Shown piece after piece: positions 23,331 through 35,587 of a DNA stretch of 64,000 nt; the first letter of the stretch is position 1; every line of letters starts with the position of its first letter. The notes under the pieces are model-generated. The model did no database searches. It was not told where the DNA came from and saw only the letters and a program-made list of their open reading frames with translations. Origin of the DNA: Dryococelus australis (Eukaryota; Arthropoda; Insecta; Phasmatodea; Phasmatidae); contig CM057009.1 of the NCBI GenBank assembly GCA_029891345.1, positions 287,814,966 to 287,878,965 of the forward strand, written 5' to 3'. Made by a program: the position numbers and the translations under genes.

Positions 23331-23411
23331 TCAAGTTCTACCTACTAACTGAGCTTTTAAGAATTTATTTAAAATTAATTGCGCCCATGTTGTGGAATGT
23401 AGGCAAATTAG

Positions 23412-23646
23412 TAGAGATCTGAAAAATTTGCGAGTTCAATTACATGTAGGCTAGACTCTCTAGGTACAAATATGCAGACATCAACTGCACATTGGTTGTT
23501 TACTGTCACAGCAAAATGCGACAGTTGGACACCATTCTTCAGGAGGTGTCAATCACCATGCAGACCAATGGCTGAAATTATATAAATGCGGGTGTTTTGA
23601 ATTCTAGCTTGTCCCAAAATAAATCCGCGAATTCCTCAGATCTCTA
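23412..23646 (+). mobile_element. hAT-type MITE, copy 1 (8-bp TSD)
   Basis: The ends read TAGAGATCTG...CAGATCTCTA, flanked by 8-bp duplications caaattag (23404-23411) and ctaattag (23647-23654), which match at 7/8. The body shares 'gcgagttcaattacatgtagg' and 'attggttgttta' with three further copies. An 8-bp duplication and a short TAGAGA terminal repeat point to the hAT superfamily. It is non-coding. Confidence 0.85.
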
Positions 23647-24629
23647 CTAATTAGTTATATCAGTAACTTCTTGTATAAGTTGCGGTGTGACTTATCCGAA
23701 GAACGCGAAGTGTCCCAGGGGTGTGACACAAGGTACTGAGCTGACGAATTGGTCATCTTTTAAGCCAGCATAAGTAGATTGTCGCGCACATGGGGTCGAG
23801 GGTGTGGCTTCAAACACTTTCATTTCCGAAGACACCGTGGTCGTGAGGGCACTGACCGCAACCTGGGGAGAGAGTCAAGTGGGTTGCGTGAAACTGCTGA
23901 TTCAAGCTACTATCCGTCTTTATTATTTCACTTCTTTTTGGACGTCTTCATGAGGACTTGGTGTTGTAGTTATATTATATTATAGTTCCAAATTTGGTAA
24001 TGTTTTAATGACTACCAGCTAAATGTTTGCAGTCATTTGACAGCCGAATTGCTAACCAAAAAGTAGATATTTGATTATCACTACAACAAGGAATAATGGC
24101 GAATACCCTCAATAATTAAGGAATAAAAATTATCCAGTGAAATTACACGTAATGGTGAATTCAGCTCTTAGTACTTTACATTTGGAATTTATGTGATTTG
24201 GTAGTAAATATGTGCTTGTATATAGTTGGCAACTTCGAATAAGTACGGCGATGCTAAAGCGACCTGCATTTGAAAGTAGAATTGTTACTCATAATAATTA
24301 AGATGCAAATGCTTTATAAATTACTCCTTATATAACACTCTTTTCTGGCTTCGCTACAGAATGTACGAATGATTATAATTGTTATTACTTGTGTATGTGC
24401 AATATATTTTGTGGAATAATCACAATAATAGAAAAATATATCACCATTAAAAAACCGCGTGTCATAGCCTAATGTGTCCATTAGTGTTTAATCCGGTTTG
24501 CTTGCTCGCATATGCCACTAAGTGCTATACATGTCACATCGTCATTTATAACTGCAAGACCCTGAATAAGAGATTAGTAGTGATGTGGGCAGCGTGAGTC
24601 CCTGAGTCAAGTTGAGTGAACACGCAGCA

Positions 24630-25624
24630 GACTCCGATGGCGCATTCGACAAGCCTTTGCCTAGCTTGATGTGTTTGAGAGAGGCCGCATCGTTCGGCTT
24701 CCAGAGGCAGGTTGGACGTTTCGGTAAATTGCTCGCCACTTGAAATGTTACGCCTACACTGTATGTCAGTGCTGGATGCAGTGGGAACAGGAGGGTACAC
24801 ACACCCGTCGAGAAGGCTCAGGTCGATCCCGGTGGACCACCAGCCGGGAGGGAATTTTCATTGTGCTAGAGGCTGTAAGCACTCTACGGGAGTCGCTGCG
24901 CACCATCCAGGCACACAGCGACTCCCGTCTCGGCGGCTGGTGATAGTGTCCACCAGGACAATATCCAGGTGGCTAGCAGAGCAAGATCTGTCGTAGCAGA
25001 GTCCTTTACGACCTGAGCATCGCCGAGAACACGTGACGTGCCAGGAACGGGCAGAACGGCAGCTTGAGGATTGGCGATGGTGGTGTTCAGCTGCGAAGCA
25101 CGGTTCTGTCTGGATACAGAGCACCACCGAATTCGAGTTTTGGAGACGACCTCTATGATCCACGCTTCACTGTAGAGCGGCACACCATTCCAACGAGAGG
25201 TATCATGGTGAGGGGTGGTATTTCCTACCATTCTCTCACCCCATTGGTTGTGACTGTACGAACCATGACGGCGGGGCGAAACGTCCAGGAAATTCTGCTA
25301 CCATGTGCGCTCCCCTTCCTTGACAACTCCATTTTCCAGCATTATAATGCCTTGCCTCACGCAGCACGGGTATCTCTGGCTCGCGTTCGTGATTTCAACG
25401 TTCTTCCTTGACCAGAATGATTACCATATCCCTCAACCATCGAGAACGTTTAGGATCAGACTGTAGGTCACCTTCAGCCAGTGGCAACTGCGGAGGACGT
25501 GGGAGAGTCAATTGCGCCAATTATGGAAGCTCTTCCTCAGGAGAACATCCGACGTCTGTTTGCATCCGTGCCCGACCGTATCGCCACTTGTCTCCGTGTT
25601 ACGCGTGGCCTAATACAATTTTAA
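24630..25624 (+). pseudogene. Tc1-like transposase, inactivated
   Basis: Fragments in three frames follow the order of a Tc1-type (DD34E) transposase. A helix-turn-helix start reads 'FERGRIVRLPEAGW' and 'IARHLK', then 'REGSGRSRWTTSRE', an HTH2-side 'ISRWLAEQDL', and the catalytic core 'PLVVTVRTMTAGRNVQEIL' to 'FQHYNALPHAARVS'. The C-terminal segment 'LFASVPDRIATCLRV' ends in a stop at 25624. Two catalytic Asp positions are lost: FSDES is now FSCEA, and the QDNA Asp is Tyr. With stops and shifts, the gene is dead. The usual length is ~340 residues, and ~1 kb fits. I found no terminal inverted repeats. Confidence 0.85.
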
Positions 25625-25639
25625 GTGCATCCTGCAAGT

Positions 25640-26895
25640 ATTGGTCACATGCAATACATGCTTTGTGTGATACAATATTTTGATGTTTTCTGTAAAGATA
25701 CTATCGTGTCCTGTGCCTGTACACAATTACGTGTCCGTTTGATGGTTCCTTCAGTCTGATCAATTTTTGCAAATAAGTGCATAAGAAAAGTTTAATTAAA
25801 AAAAAAATAAAACTATTATGTTAAAAGTATCAAATGTTTGGGATACATGTCATATTTAGGAAACAACCAAACAACTATAAATTCAATTGTTTAGGGATAC
25901 TTGCTCAAAGATAGAATGCATTAGGTAGGTTTGATTATCCTTGTGTTAACTTAATAACAGATACAACACGTTAAAATAGACGTTTGTTAAATCGGGGGAG
26001 TTTGAAGATAAATTAAAACATTACAATTTTGTTATAATTATTATTCTCACATATAATAAGCCACGGCGCATTATTAAATACTGAAGCTATTTATAAGAAA
26101 AGTCTCTATCTTAGTAATGGCTCCGAAGGCTGATGTCGGTAGACGTATAATGGCGGTCGAAACACCACATCTCTCGAAGTCTTTATGGTCGGCGACAACG
26201 AAGATGTCCGCCGCGTTTCGTACCTTAAACGGACTATGTAGTTGTGCGTCCAAGGTCAAGAAGCGAGGGAGCGATACGGGCGACAGTTACACGCACGCCT
26301 AGCCCCTCAATGCTCCTACGCGCAAGGCGTGCAGTGTTTTCGTCGTAACGCTGTATTGTGCAAATTATATGAGTAACATAGGGGTTTTATTTCACGCGAT
26401 GAAGGACCGTAGATTAAACTACGTCCTTATCTTAGTACTTTTCCCTTGCCGCTTAAGGAAACTAAATAGCCAAGTTATAAATATGCCATATTTGACCACT
26501 TTAACGAATTATTTTCTTCATGAACACACTTAATATGACAAAAAAAAAAATAAAAAAAAAAATAATAAAAAAAAAAAAAATAGGGCCGTAGATAATTGTT
26601 CTTCATCTTTTCTGACAAAAAGTCATATTTCCATAACTTTTATTTACTGATATTCGCGTTTACGCGCAAACGACGAATTCACAGAAAACGTTTCAGTACA
26701 CAAGACTCTTAATATCGGGAGCGTGTTGACTAAGAAACGGCCACGCCTTCCGACATGTTGGCGGGGGATTTCTACTGATGTGGTTTCGGTGATCACAGCT
26801 CGTGCCCCAATTACCGGCAATTTGCTTGCGAATGTGATCAGGCTAGCAAGGTCTGGTAGCATGATCATAATAATATCATGATTCTTCCCAACGTT
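25640..26895. other. non-coding, including A-rich low complexity
   Basis: No gene recognised. A/AAT-rich low-complexity sequence lies at 26539-26582. Small ORFs at about 26074-26302 overlap on both strands without recognisable motifs. Confidence 0.5.
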
Positions 26896-26898
26896 CGA

Positions 26899-27092
26899 TT
26901 TAAAAATGCGGAGATACTGCGAATAGACTATAGTTTGGATAGTCCACAATCCTGTTGTTACCTCCCATAACAGCTAACCACCCATATCTAAGAATTTAAA
27001 AATGCAGGATCCGGCGAATAGACTATAGTCTGGATAGCTCACAATCCTGTTGTTATCTCCCATAACAGCTAACCACCCGTATCTAAGAATTT
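26899..27092 (+). repeat. tandem duplication, two ~97-bp copies
   Basis: Both copies contain 'gcgaatagactatagt', 'cacaatcctgttgtta' and 'cataacagctaaccaccc', and each ends 'atctaagaattta'. Copies differ at about ten positions. Non-coding. Confidence 0.85.
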
Positions 27093-27094
27093 AA

Positions 27095-28010
27095 AAGACC
27101 AAGCCAGTATAGGTACCACAAAATCACTAGATAGAAAATAACTACACCAGTGCAGGCAATTTATGAAGTAGAAAATACATGTATACTATAACAGAGGATG
27201 CAGAAGGAACCTAACTGATTTTCGCATGTGACAAACGTGGCGGGCGTTGCTGCTGGAAGGCAGAATTTCGCGGGAAACTCCCGTTTTCCACGCCCTTGCA
27301 GTCAGTGTCTGCACCATTTCATAAGCTGGGTGTGTTTATTGCAAATATTGTAAGTCGATTTTAAACCACTTCCCGCTATCCAATTGCGCTGAAAATTTGC
27401 ATACATGTGCAGTTCCCATGACAATACATAGTGAAGCTACCGCTGATCTGATCTGATGATGAACCCGGAAGTTACAAGCTCTTATGTAACTTCACGTGTA
27501 TGCATGTTAAACCACTTGCCGTTATCCAATTGAGATTGCTGCAGCAATGTTGCTAGACCTTCCTGTCTTTGACTGTCGCACTTGTGTGATTGGCACAAGC
27601 CTGCCTCGATCAGGCAGGGTGGCTTGGTGCGTCCGATCAGCTGTGCACACACAGAGTCGGGTTGCATCGTCATCTAGTGTATTAATGATGGTCTTTCATA
27701 TTACGTAACTAATGAAATTTGCATAAATGTTTTAGTATATTGGCGAAAGTTTATGAGAAACTTCGATATCTTGGAACTGCTGATTTCAATTAATTTCACT
27801 CCTTACATAATAAACGTATCGAGTTTGGCCTCGTTGGAATTGTCTCGACGAGTACTTTGGTTGCAGATGGTGACCAGGGTCTGATGTTTTTTAGTATTTA
27901 ATTCCACAGATGTAGCAATGCACATTAACAGACATAAAGCTTGTTGGGAGATGTGCATTGCTATATAATATAATAATAGAAAAAATTAGTGAAACTAAAA
28001 AGTGAAAAAA
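27095..28010. other. no gene recognised
   Basis: Mixed-composition DNA without recognisable coding or repeat structure. The 63-codon minus ORF at 27482-27673 has no motif. Confidence 0.5.
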
Positions 28011-28014
28011 AAAA

Positions 28015-28495
28015 AAAAACTGTAAAAAACTTTTAAAACCAAGTTTTGGTTTATGAATGCTCTAAAAAGAGAAAAATAATTATAGTAAATACACAATTTG
28101 CAAGATGTCGAACAGCCGTAATAAACTTTACTACAAATTAATATGTTTGTATCAATTTTTATTTAGTATATAAAAGCTTGGCGCAATATATAACGGATAC
28201 CTCATTTGCGTAAGCGTCGTAAGAACATATCTTGCGTAAGGCTCTTAACTATTTATATAATAGAACGTATACCTCAGTTGCATAAGCGTAGTAAGCACAT
28301 ATCTTACGTAAGGCTCTTGACTCTTAGCGCCAATCTTTTATATACTAAATATAAATTTATACAAACATATTAATTTGTAGTAAAGTTTATTACGGCTGTT
28401 TGAGTTCTACAAATTGTGTAACTACTATAATTATTTTTCTCTTTTTAGTGCATTCATAAATAAAAGCTTGGTTTTAAAAAGTTTTTAAATAGTTT
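28015..28495. mobile_element. foldback element with ~170-bp arms and a duplicated loop
   Basis: The left arm (28015-28184) and right arm (28327-28495) are inverted copies, sharing for example 'cagccgtaataaactttac', 'aattaatatgtttgtat' and 'agagaaaaataattatagta'. The 142-bp spacer contains two direct repeats (28192-28250 and 28263-28322) around 'cgtaaggctctt'. There is no ORF. It is a non-autonomous foldback/MITE; the superfamily cannot be judged because the target duplication is not clear. Confidence 0.85.
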
Positions 28496-29017
28496 TTCCT
28501 TCTATCTTCAACTCCATTTAGATAGGCCAGCTCAAACTTATTCGCCCGTTATTACACTTGACCACCCCTTCCTACTCCTTTGTTTTATTTAACGTGAATG
28601 CGTTTTTAAAATCAGATTTCACGCGTGGGATATGGGATACGTGGGGGACTAAGCTCGAGATGGCGCGAGTTCAACTCGCATACTAGCCGCCTCGCGGAGT
28701 CCACAACGTATGCGAAACGTTAGTCGCAAGCTCCTATAGTATTTTTGCGGTTAATTCACTGTTTTTGAATCATACCTTCGGAAAAATCACCCCATGTATG
28801 CGGCATCTAGTTACTTTCTAAATATGACAAGTATCACAAGCGTTTGATAGCTCTGTTAACATAAAATTATCTTATTTTTCGTTAAACTGAAGTTTGACCA
28901 GTACTTTATTTATAAATTATAATGTTTCACTTTTAATTAACACGCATAAAAACATCGAGGAATCATGTGTGTTGGTAACGCCTAGTATGAAATAATTATC
29001 ATGCAAAATATTATTAA

Positions 29018-29427
29018 AAACTGTTCACGTTTTGAAATCAACCTTTAAATAAAGTCACTGCCCCAAACTGAATATATTTTAACGGGCGAGCAGAGTGACA
29101 TGCGCTCAGTAAAGTTGGTAACAATGTATGGAAAGTAGTTCCATATCTTAACGTCGAATAAAAAGTGTTAGGTAACCATTTGTGACAACTCAAATTATCT
29201 CTTTCGTTTTCGGTTTTTTTCTTTAATGCACTGAAGTGTAAAAATGAGCATATTTGTAAAATATTTACTTTCTAATAATTTCACAATTTCACCTGACCAA
29301 CGCATGTATAAAGTGATGAGGCTCGTGGCAATGTTAATTTTACATAAGGCAGGGGAATACCCAACGTGCATACAAGTAGATCTTAAGCAGGGCTTTCAAA
29401 AGTGCTCATTTTACCGTGAATAGCCTA
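29018..29427 (+). mobile_element. TA-duplicating MITE (long type), 410 bp
   Basis: It shares internal phrases 'aaagttggtaac', 'cgaataaaaagt' and 'taattttacataaggc' with the copy at 42008-42426. The right end reads ttttaccgtgaatagccta followed by TA. The left end (ctgttcacg) has lost about 15 bases of the usual inverted repeat. Non-coding. Confidence 0.8.
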
Positions 29428-29431
29428 TACA

Positions 29432-29580
29432 ACTGAGTGCACACTAATTCGGTGCGTTGTCCTTTGGGGAATTTTCTACGCTTGTTTAAGCCTAGTTTGC
29501 ACGAGCCAAAGGAATATCCTAGAGGTAGAAGTTAAGCAGGGTTTCAGAAAAGTGTGAAGTAACAGTGAATGGACTATATA
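29432..29580 (+). repeat. left member of an inverted ~145-bp repeat pair
   Basis: It pairs with 31005-31150 in inverted orientation, sharing 'gaggaatatcct/aggatattcctc'-type segments, 'gaagttaagcagggtttcagaaaa' and 'tgagtgcaca'. A third copy lies at 55328-55465. One end (aacagtgaatggactata) resembles the TA-MITE terminal repeat, so it may be a relative of that family. The sequence between the pair (29581-31004) is not recognised. Confidence 0.65.
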
Positions 29581-31004
29581 TCCTGCGGTTTGCATACGTC
29601 TTCCTTGTACGAGGGGAGCGGCGTGCGAGTGTCGAAGTGTTTTGGTTTTGTCATGTTGCCGCACACGTGAAACTAGCTGGGAAAAATTTCGTCTGCAAAA
29701 TAGCCAATCACAGGTTTCACTTGAAGTGTATGATATTAGGCTTACTTGTAAAACACAGCGGTTGAAATTACTAAAATTACAAATAAGCAGAAGTTTATTC
29801 TTTTTGAATTCGTGGATATTAACCATGACCAGAGACATGCAAAATTCGCGTTGTTATCTTTCGTCAGGCTGAACTTCACAGTTCTGTATATACCGAAGCC
29901 GGGGTCGTTTCTTCATTGGCTGCTACATAGATGGTGAAGCCACGCCCATTATGAGTGACAGAGCGTGATTGGGGCACACAATTGCGAAGCGTTTATTTAT
30001 TGGCGCAGAGTTACCCGGGGCGTGTCAGATAATGAATGCTCCAATGACAAACGTATTGCAAAGGTACACGCGGTTAATGTTTAACGTATCCCCAAAAAAT
30101 AACGCGAATTTTGCAGGTCTCCAAACATGACTTCATACAGATGACATTATTCTTAACGGAAATGTAATACATTGCATGTAGTAACGTCTAAAATATACCA
30201 CGCGAAATCATTGTAGCCACTGAACATGTAGGAAATAATTTGTTCAAGCAGATAATTAAAATTAATTTCATGCGACATTATTAATACTTTAAATAAAAAT
30301 GCGGAAGATTAGTTTTGGTTTGTAAGTTATAAATACACATCAGCAGCTTGATACCGTAACATGCATTACAGTTAGTGTTTTAATTGCATTGAGTTTTTTA
30401 TACTGTACGTATAAAGGTGTAGTTTATATTTTCATGCAACAGGGAACTTGCCGAAGAGAAACAATTTTTGGTAGTTGTTTAGTATTTTACCGTAGGCAAA
30501 AGGGATATTTTCAATGCAAGTACAACAATTTTACATCCGTCCGTAAATATATTATTTTATAGAAACTTATTATTTTGTACTTATAGGATGAAATTACTAA
30601 CATTGGAATGAAACTGCATGCAATAAAATACATTAGAAATACATTTTTTTTCGCGTGGTTTTGAACACGGTGATCTGTTGCTCTACTCACTCAGCTATTA
30701 AAAACCACGTTACTGTAAGATAATAAAAGTGTGCATTAAAGGTAATGCAACAGAATTTTTCAATTTTTTGGAATAAAGAGAAATTATCATTTTAATGCAC
30801 CGAACTACAATTTCGCTATACTTTACGCGTATTTATGAACTGGAGTTATTTATGATTTCACTGATCTCGTTTCTTTTCGTGGAGGCGTCAGTTGAATTTC
30901 AGCCATGCTATTTGTTAAACATAATTTCCGTTTACGAATAGCCTTCTCGCGCGGTACACACCTGAGAAAGTGCCCAACCACAATGTCTAGGCGTACAGTA
31001 TGTA

Positions 31005-31150
31005 ATCGATTCCCGGTTACTTCGCACTTTTCTGAAGCCCTGCTAAACTTCTGCTTCCAGGATATTCCTCCGCCTCGTGCAGACTAAGCTTAACTAAGTC
31101 TAGAAAATTACACCGAAGGACAATACGCCGTATACGTGTGCACTCAGATG
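31005..31150 (-). repeat. right member of the inverted ~145-bp repeat pair
   Basis: Reverse-complement partner of 29432-29580. It contains 'gcacttttctgaagccctgcta' and ends near 'gtgcactcagatg'. The pair could be the termini of one ~1.7-kb element or two separate insertions facing opposite ways. Confidence 0.6.
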
Positions 31151-31463
31151 TAATAACGTTTTGCATGAGGTCTATTTTTTTTACTAGGCGCTAACAACAC
31201 GCATGTTTTCTCACTGTTTCAATTCGTAGTTAATATAAACCAGACGTTATTATTTTTAAATAAAATAAAGGTAATACTTCAGTTTAACGAGAAATTATAT
31301 ACTTTTATTTTAACAGAGTTATAAAACGCTTGTGACTCTTGGCATATTTAGGAAGTAATTAAACACGTCATACATAGGATGATTTTCAAATGTTTTATTC
31401 AAAAGTGTGAAAAACCGCAAACAGACAATATGAGGGCTCTCGTGTGGTTCGAGCCCATCGTTA

Positions 31464-31704
31464 GGGGCTGTTCACGATAAAGTGAGCATTTTTGAGGCCG
31501 TAGTTACTTTTCCCTTTCAGCCATTTTTTAAAAATCCTTTATCCACTTTTTAAAAATAAATATTTCCACGGAAGTAATAAACACAGTGTGGATATGCCAT
31601 CGAACTCGGAAGTTGACGTCTAAGGCTAAAATAAAATATATTTATTGACTATTATTCCAAATGAGAGGGCTTTAAAATGTGCTCACTTTACCGCGAACAG
31701 CCTA
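31464..31704 (+). mobile_element. TA-duplicating MITE (short type)
   Basis: It has the same terminal repeats as 38388-38624: ggctgttcacgataaagtga on the left and tcactttaccgcgaacagcc on the right, with TA following. The body shares 'gtaataaacacagtgt' with the copy at 35950-36184 and 'aaatgagagggctt' with the copy at 41345. Confidence 0.85.
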
Positions 31705-31806
31705 TACCCGAAATCATTCGTGCTAGGGTTGCGTGATCGAGACATTTGCATACGACCCTCAGGACGGATAAGGCGATGTAACGTTCACGGGGTGATCTAT
31801 TTAGAC

Positions 31807-32840
31807 ATTACACTCTAAATTCGAATCATTGGAAAACTATTGATCCGCAGTAACATTCAACAACTCGAATTAGTGAAAATGGCTCCACTTAGAATAAGTG
31901 GAAATCTCTGGTTGCTTCAGTGAAAGAATTTCCCAGATTGAATAAATGATATAAAACAATTTCACTTAATGAAGTGATGGCCAACTGCAACGGCGAATTA
32001 AATACTGATTTAATTGAATTTTGTAAAATAGTTGCAATAAACATACTTATTTACAATACTTTGCTATCTATACTACGTAATTTGCCATTATTTTAAAAAG
32101 GGAATCATTTCTGAGGGTGGTCACGATTGAACACGCGCGCGCGCACACACACACACACGCATACACACACCTACGCACACACACACGCCATTTTTATTTT
32201 AAACAGTTACCTTAGCATATGAGATATCAAGTCACATTGGTAACACAGAAGGAAATGTATGATTTTTAGTTTCTCGACGAAAGTGAGTCGTTTTGAATTG
32301 CCTGCCCTTTCATTTCGGTTTTTAGTTTAATTGGAAACGTTAGAATTGTTAACACGAATAGTACATATGAATACACATTAAATGAAGTTTAACCTTCTCA
32401 CACGAGTGATGTGATGATTACATGAAAAAGAAATGAAAGACGTAAAACGGAATTAAAGACTGAATGTTCACGTTACCTCTTAAAATGGAGTTTTGGGGGA
32501 TGAAAAATATTTTAGAAAGTATTTTATATTGCTTTTATTAATTTATGGGTTGTTATTTCCCTTGATATTTATTGTTTAACGGCCATTTTTACACGTTGTT
32601 TGACTGTCATTTTTAAATGCTGTTTAACTGATACATCAGTCAAAAAATAAATCACTGAAAAACAGTGAAAAAATTTTTTTGATGAATTAGTGGAAAATTT
32701 CACTGAAACAATAGGTTTAAAAAAATGGTATTTATTCACTGATTCATCAATTGAATTCACTGAAGTGCCTGTTAAATCAGTCAGGTACTGTTAGATGATT
32801 GAAACAATGAAATTGTCACTGATTCAGGTTTAGAGTGAAT
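31807..32840 (-). mobile_element. MITE-like element rich in cactgattc motifs, copy A
   Basis: The ends are inverted: cactctaaattcgaatca on the left, and attcactctaaacctgaatc as the reverse complement of the right. The outer few hundred bases carry many copies of cactga/tcagtg, such as 'ttcactgaaacaata' and 'cacttagaataagtgg'. Copies B (43590-44535) and C (36551-37332) share this layout in the opposite orientation. No coding potential and no clear target duplication. Confidence 0.7.
32136..32188. repeat. (CG/CA)n microsatellite inside copy A
   Basis: A run of cgcgcgcg followed by cacacaca interrupted by short variants. Confidence 0.9.
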
Positions 32841-32844
32841 ATAA

Positions 32845-34965
32845 GACGATTGAAATAAATGTGGTATCGCTCGATCGGGTTTATGAGAACTACGCGTACA
32901 TGCCCTTGAGTGTACGCTGCGTATGCCCAAGGCTCAGTTGGGGGCTCGCGGCGACTGGGTGGAATTTCGGACGTGAGCGAACACGATGTGCCAGCGCTGA
33001 TTTTCTTGCCAACTGGAAGATCTCGTCTAGAACTGTCGATTTAAGCCATGAAACCCAAGTATACATTACGTTTCTTTCGTCTCAACCCCGTGTACCGAAA
33101 TAAATATTGGTAACCTGGTAACTCATAGGTATTCACGTAAAACACACAGCCGTGTCTCCAACACAGTTTTATCTTCCCATGCGGTTTCAACACCACGAAT
33201 TTCAATCGCTGTTGATTCAGTAATTTAGATAATTCTTTCTAGTACCTTGCGTTTGTCCACTGTGTATACTTCAGCCGCATGTTAAAATACCATTGCTGTG
33301 TGCATACCCGGTATTAACGAGTCGGTAATGTGAGAACGTGAAATGGTTAAAATCCACTAATTATCATTCTTACATGTCAAAACAAAAAGAATTCGGCTTC
33401 ACTGGCCAGTAATTCTAACATTGCAATTTTAGTTAATACTTTGTGGTTCCTCTTTTTCCTTATCCCCTGCTTACAAAGCTACAAGTAGTATGTTTCAACC
33501 AGGGTTCACTTTCAAATACCCGATCTATGTGCTAGGTTTTTACTTCGAAGAGTGATTTATAAGACACTTCATTCAAATGAGCTGTCTACGGCGACGTTTT
33601 AAAACCACTATTTGGTCCGCACGATATCAATTAACATGCCTGGAAACTCATCACTCTTGTGTTCTTATCTGACGACCTATGAACTGGGGAAGGCATTTGT
33701 AGCCACCAACCTTTCTCCCTGGGCCCGACTTTATCTATCCAGAAATACATATTTCACAGTCTTAATGTCGCGTTATGCAGTAATGTCTATATGTGTGGAC
33801 ACAGGGAATCATTGTTTTTTGTTTTGTTTTTTTAATTCATGTAAGAGGAAGTGCTTAGGTTCATGCAAATTCCCACAAATCACTACTTGTAGCTGCATTA
33901 ACTTAATATGTTGCAGTCAACAAGACATTAGTAGCTAATCAGGGAAATTTTTTTCTACGTTTTATTAAACACACAGTGTTTTAAATAGTAGCAACGTCTG
34001 TGTTTTTTATTGTTTCTATGCCCACTAAAGAAATTTATTGCAGTAATTTTCATTTCTAACAATTTACATCGTTATTTGATAAATGCGTCGACACTGTGTA
34101 TCTACGTTGCTTACTTTATTTTTTACGTGACACGGGAAAATACGCTGTGAACAGAAGTAGAATACGAACTGTGCTCAGATAACTATGTTCTCGCTGCAAA
34201 CACACATTCCCAGTTTGATCCGCGTTATAGACGAGACAGAAAAATTTAGATTGGAAATTATTGTACAGTAAATTTACATTCACCACAGAGATGGTTTCCA
34301 TTTATTTATCTGCGTCTCATCGAAACACATTCTAACCTACTCTTTGCAATAAAGTTTGTGGCGTCGTGTGACTGCAATGCCGTTACACTTTACTTTGTAT
34401 GTATATATACATATACGCATATATATGTCCCCAATGTCGATGGCACTATGGTAGTAGACAACTAGTACTTGACTGGCCAAATTTTACCTTGAGATACTTC
34501 GTAACTATAACTCCTCATTTACTCGCAATAGCTCTAACTTCAGCTATCAGTAACATCTTTTTCTGTAGCCATAAACGGGGTTAACGAAGTAAAATTATTT
34601 ATAACTCACGTGCAGGCGCATTAATACGATTGGGGTGGCCTTGAATGAGAGATCCTACTCGTTATGCCCCACACTGCATCCATGTATACTATCACTAAAA
34701 ATGTGATTGAAATAAAATTGAAATGAATATTTTTAATGAATAACACAATTTGAATTTTCTTGCGATTGGATACTTTGAACATTTTTTTCTCCAAACAACT
34801 TATTCTACAATACCAATTAAAATATATACGATATTCACTCGCAGGTAAAGCATGAAATATAAACACATTCCTTTCAAATACACATTTTAAATCCATAACC
34901 ATCAAGTTATTTCTACATAGGAAACTCGTATACCTGTGAACAAATGTTATCGACGACCTTTGGAA
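32845..34965. other. no gene recognised
   Basis: ORFs of 60-108 codons occur (for example 33612-33938 plus) but show no domain, no flanking splice signals and no protein-like conservation I can see. Short TA-rich runs lie near 34400-34428. Confidence 0.45.
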
Positions 34966-34969
34966 TTAA

Positions 34970-35279
34970 AATGTGGATGTCTGGATCACATGGGTACGTG
35001 AGACGCACGTTCAGGTTTTCAACGTGGGAGACCCGACTTCCGAATTTATCGCACCGACACTAAGCGCCGGACGAGTTGTTCAAACAACTGCAGGTTTTGT
35101 GGGTTGCACGAGTTTCGGCATTCAAATGTGGATGTCTGAATCACATGGGTACGTGAGACGCACGTTCAGGTTTTCAACGTGGGAGACCCGACTTCCGCAT
35201 TTATCGCACCGACACTAAGCGCCGGACGAGTTGTTCAAACAACTGCAGGTTTTGTGGGTTGCACGAGTTTCGGCATTCA
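34970..35279 (+). repeat. tandem duplication, two near-identical 155-bp copies
   Basis: The unit starting aatgtggatgtctg recurs exactly 155 bp later (34970-35124 and 35125-35279). Only a few substitutions separate them (ggatcac/gaatcac; gaattt/gcattt), so the duplication is recent. Each unit contains the palindromic phrase gttgttcaaacaac. Non-coding. Confidence 0.95.
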
Positions 35280-35587
35280 AATCGCAAGGGAACTTTTTTT
35301 TTTGCAGTGAAACTGGTGTCTGGAGAACCGCTGAGCGAAGCACAGTGAAACCTCAGGTTCGTACAAGTCTTTTTCGAGGGTGTCATTGCAGCTAACAAGC
35401 ACGTTGCAGAGATAAGCTATGCGACAGGATCTCTCGCTGTGGTTAACGAACTTCACTTCGTCGCGCAGTGGAAACGAAAGCAACATTTTCGTTACAAAAG
35501 TGATAGTTTTGCCCTGACGGGTCGGTGGAATAGGTCGATCCCTCTGGCAGAAAAGTTGACGGTTCAGCTGAAGAAGAGGGTGGATAA

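Noticed and set aside
5345..23336. A clean 6-bp target duplication for the 18-kb element
   Set aside because: tcaatt (5343-5348) and tcaagt (23331-23336) differ by one base and do not abut both repeat ends equally; not strong enough to claim.
24542..25231. Several minus-strand ORFs of 84-115 codons
   Set aside because: Shadows of the plus-strand Tc1 transposase.
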